From assembly GCA_045226335.1 (NCBI GenBank), contig JBGVCH010000085.1:13388-77387 (forward strand): 64,000 nt of DNA. The letters run 5' to 3'. Position numbers and translations under genes: made by a program. The notes beneath the pieces are model-generated. The model was not told the origin of the DNA. It ran no database searches and saw only the letters and a list, made by a program, of their open reading frames with translations. Shown here piece after piece: positions 8,689-16,860 of the stretch (position 1 is its first letter; every line of letters starts with the position of its first letter). This stretch comes from RUG11272 sp045226335. Its GTDB lineage: Bacteria > Bacillota > Clostridia > Christensenellales > Aristaeellaceae.

Positions 8689-9054
8689 TTATTCCGGTGC
8701 CGTGAGATCCAACAGTTCCCGGAAGCCTTCCAGGGTTTTCGCGCCGATGCCGTTGACCGACAGCAGGTCCTCCGGATAGTAGTACGGCCCGTGGGCTTCC
8801 CGGTTTTCGATGATCCGGCCGGCGATGACCTCCCCCACCCGGGGCAGTTCCGTCAATTCATAGAGTTCCCCCGAGTTGACATCCACGGTGCCCTCCGGCA
8901 GGGTGACCGGAGAAACCGGCGGAACGCTTCTTCCGGCGGAGCGAAACGCGTCCCCGGAGAGCGCCCCCGGCCGCAGCGAAAGCCCGGCTGTCACCAGCGC
9001 CGCACTGCACAGGATCAGCGCCCCGCAGACCATCAGCCGCCACCGGCGCCTCAT
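8689..9054 (-). CDS. ComEA-like helix-hairpin-helix protein with membrane anchor
   Basis: The 121-residue protein has an N-terminal hydrophobic segment (about 7-27), a low-complexity linker, and a helix-hairpin-helix domain from residue 57 (VDVNSGELYELTELPRVGEV, then DLLSVNGIGAKTLEGF). This matches the DNA-binding domain of ComEA, which holds incoming DNA at the cell surface during uptake. It overlaps the cysS stop by 4 bases (ATGA) and lies 23 bases before dnaX. comEC, the usual partner, is not in the window, so a role in transformation is only suggested; the anchored HhH could have another DNA-binding job. Confidence 0.85.
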   Translation of the reverse strand: MRRRWRLMVCGALILCSAALVTAGLSLRPGALSGDAFRSAGRSVPPVSPVTLPEGTVDVNSGELYELTELPRVGEVIAGRIIENREAHGPYYYPEDLLSVNGIGAKTLEGFRELLDLTAPE

Positions 9055-10457
9055 ACGTTCTTCCGCACCTTCTGGCCCTGGGGCGTGTCCTCCAGGATGT
9101 AACCCGCCGCCTTGATGGCGTCCCGCAGTTCGTCTGAGCGCTTCCAGTCCTTCGCCTTGCGGGCCGCGGCGCGCTCATCGATCATCTGCTGAATCTCCGC
9201 CGGCAGGGCGTCGCTCTCCTTCTGGACCAAGCCCAGCACGCCGCACAGACTGGCAAAGCTGCTCAACGCCGCCTCGACGGCTCCGCGGGCAGATTCCGCC
9301 GACAGCGTGGAGTTGGCGTCCCGCACCAGCTCAAAGATGGCGCCGATGGCATCCGCGGTGTTCAGGTCGTCGTCCATGGCGGCATCGAACCGGGCCTCGT
9401 ACTCCTTCAACCGGGCGGCGAAGGCCTTCTCATCCTCGTTCAGCTCCCGATCCGGCGCCTTGTCCCTCAGGAAGCGCAGCTGATCCCGAGCGGTGTACAA
9501 TCTGGACAGGCCGGCGTGGGCCGCGCTGATCTGGTCCTCGGAGAAGTTGATGGGATTGCGGTAATGCGCCGACAGCATGAACATGCGGACGACTTCCAGA
9601 TCGTACTTCTTTGAGATGTCGCGCACGGTCCAGAAGTTCCCCAGCGACTTGCTCATCTTCTCGCCGTCCACGTTGATGAAGCCGTTGTGCATCCAGTAAT
9701 GCACGTAGGGTTTGCCGGTGGCGCCTTCGCTCTGGGCGATCTCGTTCTCGTGGTGCGGGAACAGCAGATCCTTGCCGCCGCAATGGATGTCAAAAGTGTC
9801 CCCCAGGTAGGTCATGGACATGGCGGAGCACTCGATGTGCCAGCCGGGGCGGCCCATACCCCAGGGGCTCTCCCAGGCGGGCTCGCCGGGCTTCTGCGCC
9901 TTCCAGAGCACAAAGTCCGCGGGGTTTTCCTTGTCCGTCTCCACGTTCAGCCGCTCCGACGCGCCCATCTCCCGGTCCTCGATGTTCTGGCCGGAGAGCT
10001 TGCCGTATCCGGGGAACGCGGACACGCGGTAGTAGACGTCGCCGTTGCTTCCCACATAGGCGTGGCCGTTGTTAATGAGCCGCTGCACCAGATCAATGAT
10101 CTGCCCGATGTGCTCCGTGGCCCGGGGATGCACCGTGGCGGGCCGCACGCCCAGCGCTTTGGCGTCCTTCCAATACTCTTCGATGAACCGGTCCCCCAGT
10201 TCCTTCACGGTGATGCCCTGCTCGTTGGCCCGGCGGATCATCTTGTCGTCGATGTCCGTGAAATTCTGCACAAAGGTGACGTCGTATCCCTCGCGCTCCA
10301 GCTGGCGGCGGAGCACGTCAAAAGTGATGAAGGGCCGCGCGTTGCCGATGTGGAAATAATCGTATACCGTGGGGCCGCATGAATAGATCCCCACCTTGCC
10401 CTCGTGGATCGGTTTGAAGGTTTCCTTGCGCCGTGTCATGCTATTATAGATCTGCAT
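9051..10457 (-). CDS. cysS: Cysteinyl-tRNA synthetase
   Basis: Class I aminoacyl-tRNA synthetase charging tRNA-Cys. The 468-residue protein has the zinc cysteine and HIGH-like motif (CGPTVYDYFHIGNA at 27-40), WHIECSAMS near 205 with further zinc ligands, HHENEIAQSE near 230 and the KMSKS loop near 266. Length is standard. It is the first gene of a probable cysS-comEA-dnaX-kinase operon, with a consensus promoter at 10508-10536. No T-box specifier or antiterminator sequence is visible in the 50-base leader. Confidence 0.97.
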   Translation of the reverse strand: MQIYNSMTRRKETFKPIHEGKVGIYSCGPTVYDYFHIGNARPFITFDVLRRQLEREGYDVTFVQNFTDIDDKMIRRANEQGITVKELGDRFIEEYWKDAKALGVRPATVHPRATEHIGQIIDLVQRLINNGHAYVGSNGDVYYRVSAFPGYGKLSGQNIEDREMGASERLNVETDKENPADFVLWKAQKPGEPAWESPWGMGRPGWHIECSAMSMTYLGDTFDIHCGGKDLLFPHHENEIAQSEGATGKPYVHYWMHNGFINVDGEKMSKSLGNFWTVRDISKKYDLEVVRMFMLSAHYRNPINFSEDQISAAHAGLSRLYTARDQLRFLRDKAPDRELNEDEKAFAARLKEYEARFDAAMDDDLNTADAIGAIFELVRDANSTLSAESARGAVEAALSSFASLCGVLGLVQKESDALPAEIQQMIDERAAARKAKDWKRSDELRDAIKAAGYILEDTPQGQKVRKNV

Positions 10458-10507
10458 CCTGTCCTCCGTCCTGCCTGCCTTCAGGCTGTTGAGTTTCCGA
10501 CATGCGC

Positions 10508-10536
10508 ATTATATCAGAAGAAAGCCGCTTTGGCAA
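10508..10536 (-). promoter_or_regulatory. Sigma-A promoter of the cysS operon
   Basis: On the minus strand TTGCCA, 17 nt, TATAAT. The -10 box is perfect and lies about 50 bases upstream of the cysS start. Confidence 0.85.
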
Positions 10537-10584
10537 TGCCGTCGAAGCGAATCCCGGACAAATCTCTGTATGCCCGTTCAACGG

Positions 10585-10618
10585 AAAAAGCGGGAACCCG
10601 TCTCGTCGTTTTCCCGCT
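10585..10618 (-). terminator. Terminator after the udk/isomerase genes
   Basis: On the minus strand an AGCGGGAA / TTCCCGCT stem with an 18-nt loop is followed by TTTTT. It lies 19 bases past the stop of the isomerase gene and before the cysS promoter. Confidence 0.8.
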
Positions 10619-10636
10619 GTGTTATGTGCCGTTCGC

Positions 10637-11479
10637 TCAAGCGTGGTCCTTCGGATTCAGGTCTTTCCGGTTGATCCACTGCACGGATTTCCGGAGGGCC
10701 TCCACGGTCTTCGTCTCCAGGACACACCTGGCGTTGCGGCGTCCCGCGATGCCCAGCCGTTCCGGGAGATCGATCTCCCCGTCCCCCAGGGCCAGGTGGT
10801 TCCGGGGCGGATCCTCCGTGCCGTCGTGGATGTGGAAATGGATCAGTTTCTCCTGATGTCCCAGGATGAAGGGGACATCCCGCTCCCGCACCGCTTTGGA
10901 GTGCCCGATGTCCCACGTCAGGCCGAAGACGGGGCTTTCCAGCAGGAAGCTGATGGCCTTCTTCTCGTAGTCCCGGAATCCGTCGGTGTTCTCCACAGCG
11001 ATCCGCAGGTCCGCTCCGCCGATCCACTCTTCACACAGCGTTCTGAACTGGGCGAAGGAACGCATGTACACGTCAAAATCCCGGTCGTACATCTGCACCT
11101 TGCGGTCCGGCAGGGTGATATAGATCCCGTGGTGCATGTGCATGTTGACCGTAAGGGGCTGCGAGCTGTCGCCGAAGGCGTCCCGCAGAGGCAGAAGCTG
11201 TTTGGCCACGGCAATGGTCCTGCGCACCGTCTCCAGATAGGCGTCCGTCACAAGCTCGTTGAAATCCGCGATGTTCAGGTTTTCGTCCAGGTGGATCGTG
11301 TAATAGACCCCGTGCTTCTCCGCCGCCCGAATCAGTTCGTCCGTCTTCTCCAGGCAGGGCACCTGGTATTCCGGGAAATTCATGTTGAGTTCCACAAACC
11401 GGAGCCCCAGGCTTTCGCACAGGAGCAGGTTGTCCTCCAGGGTCCTGTTCTCGATGAGGGTCGGCATTCCGAACTGCAT
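10637..11479 (-). CDS. Sugar phosphate isomerase/epimerase family TIM-barrel protein
   Basis: Start at 11479 (MQFGMPTL) chosen because GGAGG lies 7 bases upstream; the 280-residue product then fits a single barrel. The pattern of strands with metal-type acidic residues (FVELNMNFPEY near 30, YYTIHLDENLN near 62, LTVNMHMHHGIY near 115, LRIAVENTDGF near 165, FGLTWDIGHSKA near 192, IHFHIHDG near 218) is that of the xylose isomerase-like/AP endonuclease 2 superfamily, which uses Glu, Asp and His to bind a divalent metal. Substrate is unknown. It follows uridine kinase by 35 bases on the same strand and ends at a terminator. Confidence 0.85.
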   Translation of the reverse strand: MQFGMPTLIENRTLEDNLLLCESLGLRFVELNMNFPEYQVPCLEKTDELIRAAEKHGVYYTIHLDENLNIADFNELVTDAYLETVRRTIAVAKQLLPLRDAFGDSSQPLTVNMHMHHGIYITLPDRKVQMYDRDFDVYMRSFAQFRTLCEEWIGGADLRIAVENTDGFRDYEKKAISFLLESPVFGLTWDIGHSKAVRERDVPFILGHQEKLIHFHIHDGTEDPPRNHLALGDGEIDLPERLGIAGRRNARCVLETKTVEALRKSVQWINRKDLNPKDHA

Positions 11480-11514
11480 GCTCTTCCTCCGTTCCGGCAA
11501 GCCTCGCGTATCCG

Positions 11515-12135
11515 TCACAGGCTGCGCTTGCTCAGCTCGTCCTTGACATAGCCGGACAGGATGTCCACGATCCGCGCGTTCCGCCCGCCACCGGCCACGA
11601 TCACGTCCGCGTACTGGATGTAGTTGGCGATGTACTTGTCGTACATGGGCTTCACCGTGGTCAGGTACTGCATGGCGATACCGTCGATGTCCCGGCCGCG
11701 CTCCTTGATGTCCCGCTCAATGCGCCGCAGGAGGCAGATGTCCGGCTCCACCTTCATGTAGAGCTTCAGGTACATCAGGTCCCGGAGGCGTTCGTCGTGG
11801 AAGCAGTGAATGCCCTCCAGGATCATCACGTCCCGGGGCTCGATGCGCTCCTCCGTGTCCGCCCTGCGGTGCTGCGCGTAGTCATAGCGCTTGCGGCTGA
11901 TGGACTTTCCGTCCATCAGGGCCTTGATGTCCGAAAGCAGCAGGTCATGGTCGAAGATACTGGGCTCGTCGTAGTTGAGCAGTTTGCGCTCCTCAAAGGT
12001 CAGCATGGGGTGGTCGAGGTAATAGGCGTCCTGCTGCAGGACAAAGCAGTGATCGTCCCCCAGGCGCGCCTGCAGAAACCCGGCCAGGGTGGACTTGCCG
12101 CTGCCGCTGGCGCCGCAGATTCCGATAAAGAGCAT
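11515..12135 (-). CDS. udk: Uridine kinase family protein
   Basis: Phosphorylates uridine or cytidine with a nucleoside triphosphate in pyrimidine salvage. The 206-residue product has Walker A GASGSGKST at 8-16, QQDAYYLDHP near 34 (catalytic Asp), LNYDEPSIFDHD near 54, RYDYAQHRR near 83 and MILEGIHCF near 105, matching the uridine kinase/phosphoribulokinase family. Length is the usual 200-210. RBS AAGGAGG lies 7 bases before the ATG. A strong terminator separates it from tpiA, so it probably depends on readthrough or an unseen promoter. Confidence 0.92.
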   Translation of the reverse strand: MLFIGICGASGSGKSTLAGFLQARLGDDHCFVLQQDAYYLDHPMLTFEERKLLNYDEPSIFDHDLLLSDIKALMDGKSISRKRYDYAQHRRADTEERIEPRDVMILEGIHCFHDERLRDLMYLKLYMKVEPDICLLRRIERDIKERGRDIDGIAMQYLTTVKPMYDKYIANYIQYADVIVAGGGRNARIVDILSGYVKDELSKRSL

Positions 12136-12155
12136 GGTTCAGCCTCCTTGTGCGG

Positions 12156-12191
12156 AAAAGGGGCAGCCCGTCCTTCCGGACAGACCGCCCC
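12156..12191 (-). terminator. Terminator after tpiA
   Basis: On the minus strand a 14-bp stem with G-T pairs, capped by a GGAA tetraloop, is followed by TTTT. It sits in the 63-base gap between tpiA and udk. Confidence 0.87.
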
Positions 12192-12198
12192 GCGTTGC

Positions 12199-12951
12199 TC
12201 ACTTGTCGTAGTTCACGATGGTGCTGAAGTCCGCCGCCTTGAGGGACGCGCCGCCGATGAGGCCGCCGTCGATCTCGGGCTGAGCCATCAGGCCCTTGAC
12301 GTTGCCGGGCTTCATGGAGCCGCCGTACTGGATGCGGACCTTGTTGGCCACGGCCTTGCCGTACTTGCGGGCCAGGGCCGCTCGGATGACGCCAATGGTT
12401 TCGTTGGCCTGCTCATCGGTGGCGGTGACGCCGGTGCCGATGGCCCAGACGGGCTCGTAGGCGATGACGATCTTCTCCACCTGCTTCTTGTCCAGACCGG
12501 TCAAGGCGATCAGCGTCTGATACTCCACCAGCGCGTCGGTGTAGCCCGCCTTGCGGTCTTCCAGCTTCTCGCCGACGCACAGGATGACCTTCAGGCCCGC
12601 GGCCACGGCAGCCAGCACCCGCTGGTTCACGGTGGCGTCGGTCTCGCCGAAGTACTGACGGCGCTCGGAGTGGCCGATGATGACATACTCCACGCCGCTC
12701 TTGACGAGCATGTCGGCGGAGAGCTCACCGGTGTAGGCGCCGGAAGCGGCCCAGTGCACATTCTGGGTGCCCACATGGATGTTGGACTTCTTCGCGGCTT
12801 CCTTCGCGGCGGCGATGTCCACGGCGGGCACGCACACGACCACGTCGCAGCTGGCGTCCGCCACCAGGGGCTTGAGTTCTTCCACGAGCTTCTTGGCTTC
12901 GTCCGGGGTCTTGTTCATCTTCCAGTTGCCGGCAATAATGGCTTTGCGCAT
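12199..12951 (-). CDS. tpiA: Triosephosphate isomerase
   Basis: Interconverts dihydroxyacetone phosphate and glyceraldehyde 3-phosphate. Start at 12951 (MRKAIIAGNWKMNKT) is chosen over an upstream in-frame codon because it gives the family N-terminus and has AAAGGAG upstream. The 250-residue protein shows the catalytic lysine in GNWKMN near 12, the histidine in IIGHSERRQYFG near 95, the glutamate in AYEPVWAIGTG near 167 and the phosphate loop IQYGGSMKPGN near 212. It follows pgk, with an intrinsic terminator in the gap. Confidence 0.97.
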   Translation of the reverse strand: MRKAIIAGNWKMNKTPDEAKKLVEELKPLVADASCDVVVCVPAVDIAAAKEAAKKSNIHVGTQNVHWAASGAYTGELSADMLVKSGVEYVIIGHSERRQYFGETDATVNQRVLAAVAAGLKVILCVGEKLEDRKAGYTDALVEYQTLIALTGLDKKQVEKIVIAYEPVWAIGTGVTATDEQANETIGVIRAALARKYGKAVANKVRIQYGGSMKPGNVKGLMAQPEIDGGLIGGASLKAADFSTIVNYDK

Positions 12952-12980
12952 GGGAATCGTCTCCTTTTCGTTTTCTGTGA

Positions 12981-13011
12981 AAAATCCCACGGCCCGGGAA
13001 GAACCGTGGGA
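12981..13011 (-). terminator. Intercistronic terminator/attenuator between pgk and tpiA
   Basis: On the minus strand an 8-bp perfect stem (TCCCACGG / CCGTGGGA) with an 11-nt loop is followed by TTTTT. It would lower tpiA expression relative to pgk unless tpiA has another promoter, which I did not find. Confidence 0.82.
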
Positions 13012-13027
13012 CAGTCGGTCGGAAAAA

Positions 13028-14230
<1,203 letters not shown>

Positions 14231-14289
14231 GGGAATGCACGCTCCTTTATCGTTCATTGGTGGGAAGGGAATACCCCTGTACCCGAATC

Positions 14290-14318
14290 ATCATACCACA
14301 GGTAAAGCGCCGGTGCAA
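14290..14318 (-). promoter_or_regulatory. Promoter of pgk-tpiA
   Basis: On the minus strand TTGCAC, 17 nt, TATGAT, about 60 bases before the pgk ATG. Confidence 0.8.
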
Positions 14319-14420
14319 GCGGGAAAAGTGAAATAACGGTGATTGAAATGGGAAAAAACCGTGATTTGCCGGTCCGGTCATGCCGGAACGGCTCCGGATG
14401 AATTTTCTGTCCCGGGGGTC

Positions 14421-14448
14421 TTCTCAAAATCGGTCAACGGACTATAAT
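14421..14448 (+). promoter_or_regulatory. Promoter of the tetR-ABC operon
   Basis: A perfect TATAAT at 14443-14448 with a weak -35 (TTCTCA, 16-nt spacer). It is wedged between repressor half-sites, see the operator entry. Confidence 0.75.
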
Positions 14449-14471
14449 GCCAGTTGACCGGTTCGGTCAAC
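14431..14471. promoter_or_regulatory. TetR operator: 19-bp palindrome plus a third half-site
   Basis: GTTGACCG-GTT-CGGTCAAC at 14453-14471 is a perfect 8-bp-arm inverted repeat. A further copy of the half-site CGGTCAAC lies at 14431-14438, on the other side of the -10 box. Binding would cover the transcription start, the standard layout for TetR self-repression. Confidence 0.82.
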
Positions 14472-14483
14472 GGAGGGATCAGC

Positions 14484-15095
14484 ATGAACGAAAAGTTCTT
14501 CGCACTGCCGGAGGCAAAGCAGCAGGCCATTGTCAACGCGGGCTACCGGGTGTTCTCCCGCAACACCTACAAGAACAGCCCCATGAGCGAGATCGCCGAT
14601 GCTGCGGGCATCAGCAAAGCCCTGCTGTTCCACTACTTCCGGAACAAGAAGGAGCTGTATCTCTACCTGTGGGACAAGTGCGCCGAGACCACCATCGCCG
14701 CCATGACCGAACATGGCTGCTACGGCCAGACCGAGCTCTTCGAGAGCATGGAGCGCGGGATGCGGGTCAAGCTGGACATCATCCGGAAATACCCGGACAT
14801 GGGCAACTTCACCATCCGGGCCTTCTACGAGACCGATCCGGAGATCCGGGCCGCCGTGCAGGAGAGCTATCACCGATACTTCAGCCTGAAGGCCGACAAG
14901 ACCAAGCTGAACCTGGATCCGGCGCAGTTCATCCCTGGGCTGAACGTGCCCATGATGTACCGGGAGATGTACTGGGCCAGCGAGGGCTATCTCTGGGAAG
15001 CCGTGCAGCGGGGAGACGTGGACTTTGAGCAGATGCAGCGGGACTTCATGGAGCTGCTGGCCTTCTGGAAAAGTGTCTATCTGAAAAAGGAGTGA
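14484..15095 (+). CDS. TetR/AcrR family transcriptional regulator
   Basis: The 203-residue product starts at 14484 (MNEKFFALPEAKQQAI), with GGAGGG 7 bases upstream. The helix-turn-helix lies at about 25-60 (MSEIADAAGISKALLFHYF, matching the TetR recognition helix). The C-terminal ligand domain is not conserved enough to name an inducer. The gene is first in an operon with an ABC ATPase and a permease and has a palindromic operator over its own promoter, so it very likely represses the exporter and itself until a ligand binds. Confidence 0.92.
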   Translation: MNEKFFALPEAKQQAIVNAGYRVFSRNTYKNSPMSEIADAAGISKALLFHYFRNKKELYLYLWDKCAETTIAAMTEHGCYGQTELFESMERGMRVKLDIIRKYPDMGNFTIRAFYETDPEIRAAVQESYHRYFSLKADKTKLNLDPAQFIPGLNVPMMYREMYWASEGYLWEAVQRGDVDFEQMQRDFMELLAFWKSVYLKKE

Positions 15096-15099
15096 AAGC

Positions 15100-15981
15100 A
15101 TGGACGCCATCCGAGCGGAAAAACTGACGAAATACTACGGGAAGGCCCGGGGCATCGACGGGCTTGACCTGACGGTGGAGGAGGGAGATTTCTTCGGCTT
15201 CATCGGGCCCAACGGCGCGGGGAAATCCACCACCATCCGGACCCTGCTGGGGCTGATCTCCCCCACCTGCGGCCGAGCCCAGGTGTTGGGCACGGACATC
15301 GGCATCGGCAAGGAAGAGATCCTGCGCCGTGTGGGGTATCTCCCCTCCGAGGCGGCCTTCTACTCCAGGATGAGAGTCCGGGACGCGCTGAAGCTGTCCG
15401 CGGATCTCCGGAATAAGGACTGCTCCGAGGAGGCGGCACGCCTGTGCGAGCGTCTGGCCCTGGACCCGTCCCGCAAGGTGGACGAACTGTCCTTCGGCAA
15501 CCGGAAAAAGGTCGCCATCGTCTGCGCCCTGCAGCACAACCCGGAACTGCTGATTCTCGACGAACCCACCGGCGGGCTGGACCCCCTGATGCAGCGGGAG
15601 TTTTTCGACATTCTGCGGGAGCGCAACCAGGCCGGCGCCACCGTCTTCCTCTCCAGCCATGTACTCTCCGAGGTCCAGCGAAACTGCACCCGGGCCGCCA
15701 TCATCCGGGACGGCCGGGTCATCGCCTGCGACAGCGTGGAAGCCCTCGCGAAGAACAGCGCCAAGCGCGTGACCGTTCACGGCCAGGCCGACCTGTCCGC
15801 GCTGGAAGGCGTCAGGGACCTGACGGAACTGGACCAGTCGTCCAGCTTCCTCTACAGCGGGGACATCCAAACACTGCTGCGGGTCCTGTCGGAAGGCGAT
15901 GTCTGGGATCTGTCCATCTCGGAGCCGGACCTGGAAGAGATCTTCATGCACTACTACGAGGAAGGCGGTGATCAGGCGTGA
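15100..15981 (+). CDS. ABC transporter ATP-binding protein (ABC-2 exporter type)
   Basis: The 293-residue ATPase has Walker A GPNGAGKST near 35-43, a variant signature LSFGNRKKV near 143, Walker B LLILDEPTGGLDP near 160-172 and an H-loop (SSHVLSE) near 193, followed by a C-terminal accessory region common in drug and peptide export ATPases. It begins 4 bases after tetR (RBS AAAAGGAG) and its stop overlaps the permease start (GTGA). Substrate unknown; TetR control suggests export of a toxic small molecule. Confidence 0.92.
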   Translation: MDAIRAEKLTKYYGKARGIDGLDLTVEEGDFFGFIGPNGAGKSTTIRTLLGLISPTCGRAQVLGTDIGIGKEEILRRVGYLPSEAAFYSRMRVRDALKLSADLRNKDCSEEAARLCERLALDPSRKVDELSFGNRKKVAIVCALQHNPELLILDEPTGGLDPLMQREFFDILRERNQAGATVFLSSHVLSEVQRNCTRAAIIRDGRVIACDSVEALAKNSAKRVTVHGQADLSALEGVRDLTELDQSSSFLYSGDIQTLLRVLSEGDVWDLSISEPDLEEIFMHYYEEGGDQA

Positions 15982-16763
15982 TCCTCACAAAACACGAGCT
16001 GCGGCAATCCCGGATCTCCCTCATCATCTGGACCGCCGTGATCGGTTTCCTGCTGACGGTCAGCATCATCCTCTTCCCGGAGATGAAGGGGCAGATGGAC
16101 AGCGTCGGCGACATGTTCTCTTCCATGGGCTCCTTCACCGCGGCCTTCGGCATGGACCGGCTGAACTTCGGGACCTTCTCCGGCTATTACGCCGTGGAGT
16201 GCGGCAATGTGCTGGGACTGGGCGGCGCGTTCTTCGCGGCCCTCTGCGGCGTCAGCATCCTCTGCAAGGAGGAGAAGGACAAGACCGCCGAGTTCCTCCT
16301 GACACACCCCGTCACCCGCCCCCGGGTGGTCTCGGAAAAGCTGCTGGCCGTCCTGATCCAGATCACCGCCATGAACCTGGCCATCGCGCTCCTGGCGATA
16401 TCCGCCTCCGCGGCCATCGGGGAATCGGTCCCGTGGAAGGAACTGCTGCTCCTCCATCTGGCCTACTACCTCATGCAGGTGGAGATCGCCTGCATCTGCT
16501 TCGCCCTCTCCTCCGTGATCCGCAAGGGCAGCATCGGCATCGGCCTGGGCATCGCCTTTCTGCTGTACTTCCTGGATCTGATCGCCAACATCGCCGATGT
16601 GGTCAAGTTCCTGAAATACATCACGCCCTTCGGCTATTGCAACGCGGCGGATATCGTCACCGACGGCAGCCTCGATGCCGTGAAGCTGGCCATCGGCCTG
16701 GCGGTCAGCGTCCTGTGTGTCGCGGCGGCTTATCTGATTTACGCCCGGAAGGACATCCGCTGA
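15978..16763 (+). CDS. ABC-2 type permease
   Basis: A 261-residue membrane protein with about six hydrophobic segments (near 15-38, 65-85, 115-140, 145-165, 175-195 and 235-255). GTG start overlaps the stop of the ATPase gene by 4 bases, so the two subunits are translationally coupled. It should dimerise to form the membrane channel of the TetR-controlled exporter. A strong bidirectional terminator follows. Membrane topology and pairing are clear; substrate is not. Confidence 0.88.
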   Translation: MILTKHELRQSRISLIIWTAVIGFLLTVSIILFPEMKGQMDSVGDMFSSMGSFTAAFGMDRLNFGTFSGYYAVECGNVLGLGGAFFAALCGVSILCKEEKDKTAEFLLTHPVTRPRVVSEKLLAVLIQITAMNLAIALLAISASAAIGESVPWKELLLLHLAYYLMQVEIACICFALSSVIRKGSIGIGLGIAFLLYFLDLIANIADVVKFLKYITPFGYCNAADIVTDGSLDAVKLAIGLAVSVLCVAAAYLIYARKDIR

Positions 16764-16807
16764 GCTTTCCAATCGTCGTTCTCTTCTGCGTGTGGTTCCC
16801 GATGAAA

Positions 16808-16842
16808 AGGCAGCCCGGATCACAAGCCGTCCCGGGCTGCCT
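16808..16842. terminator. Bidirectional terminator between the permease and IMPDH genes
   Basis: An 11-bp perfect inverted repeat (AGGCAGCCCGG / CCGGGCTGCCT) with a 13-nt loop, with a T-run on each strand. Confidence 0.9.
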
Positions 16843-16860
16843 GTTTTCTGTCCGTATCTG

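Noticed and set aside
10458..10636. T-box leader for cysS
   Set aside because: The leader after the promoter is only about 50 nt, with no T-box sequence or specifier loop.
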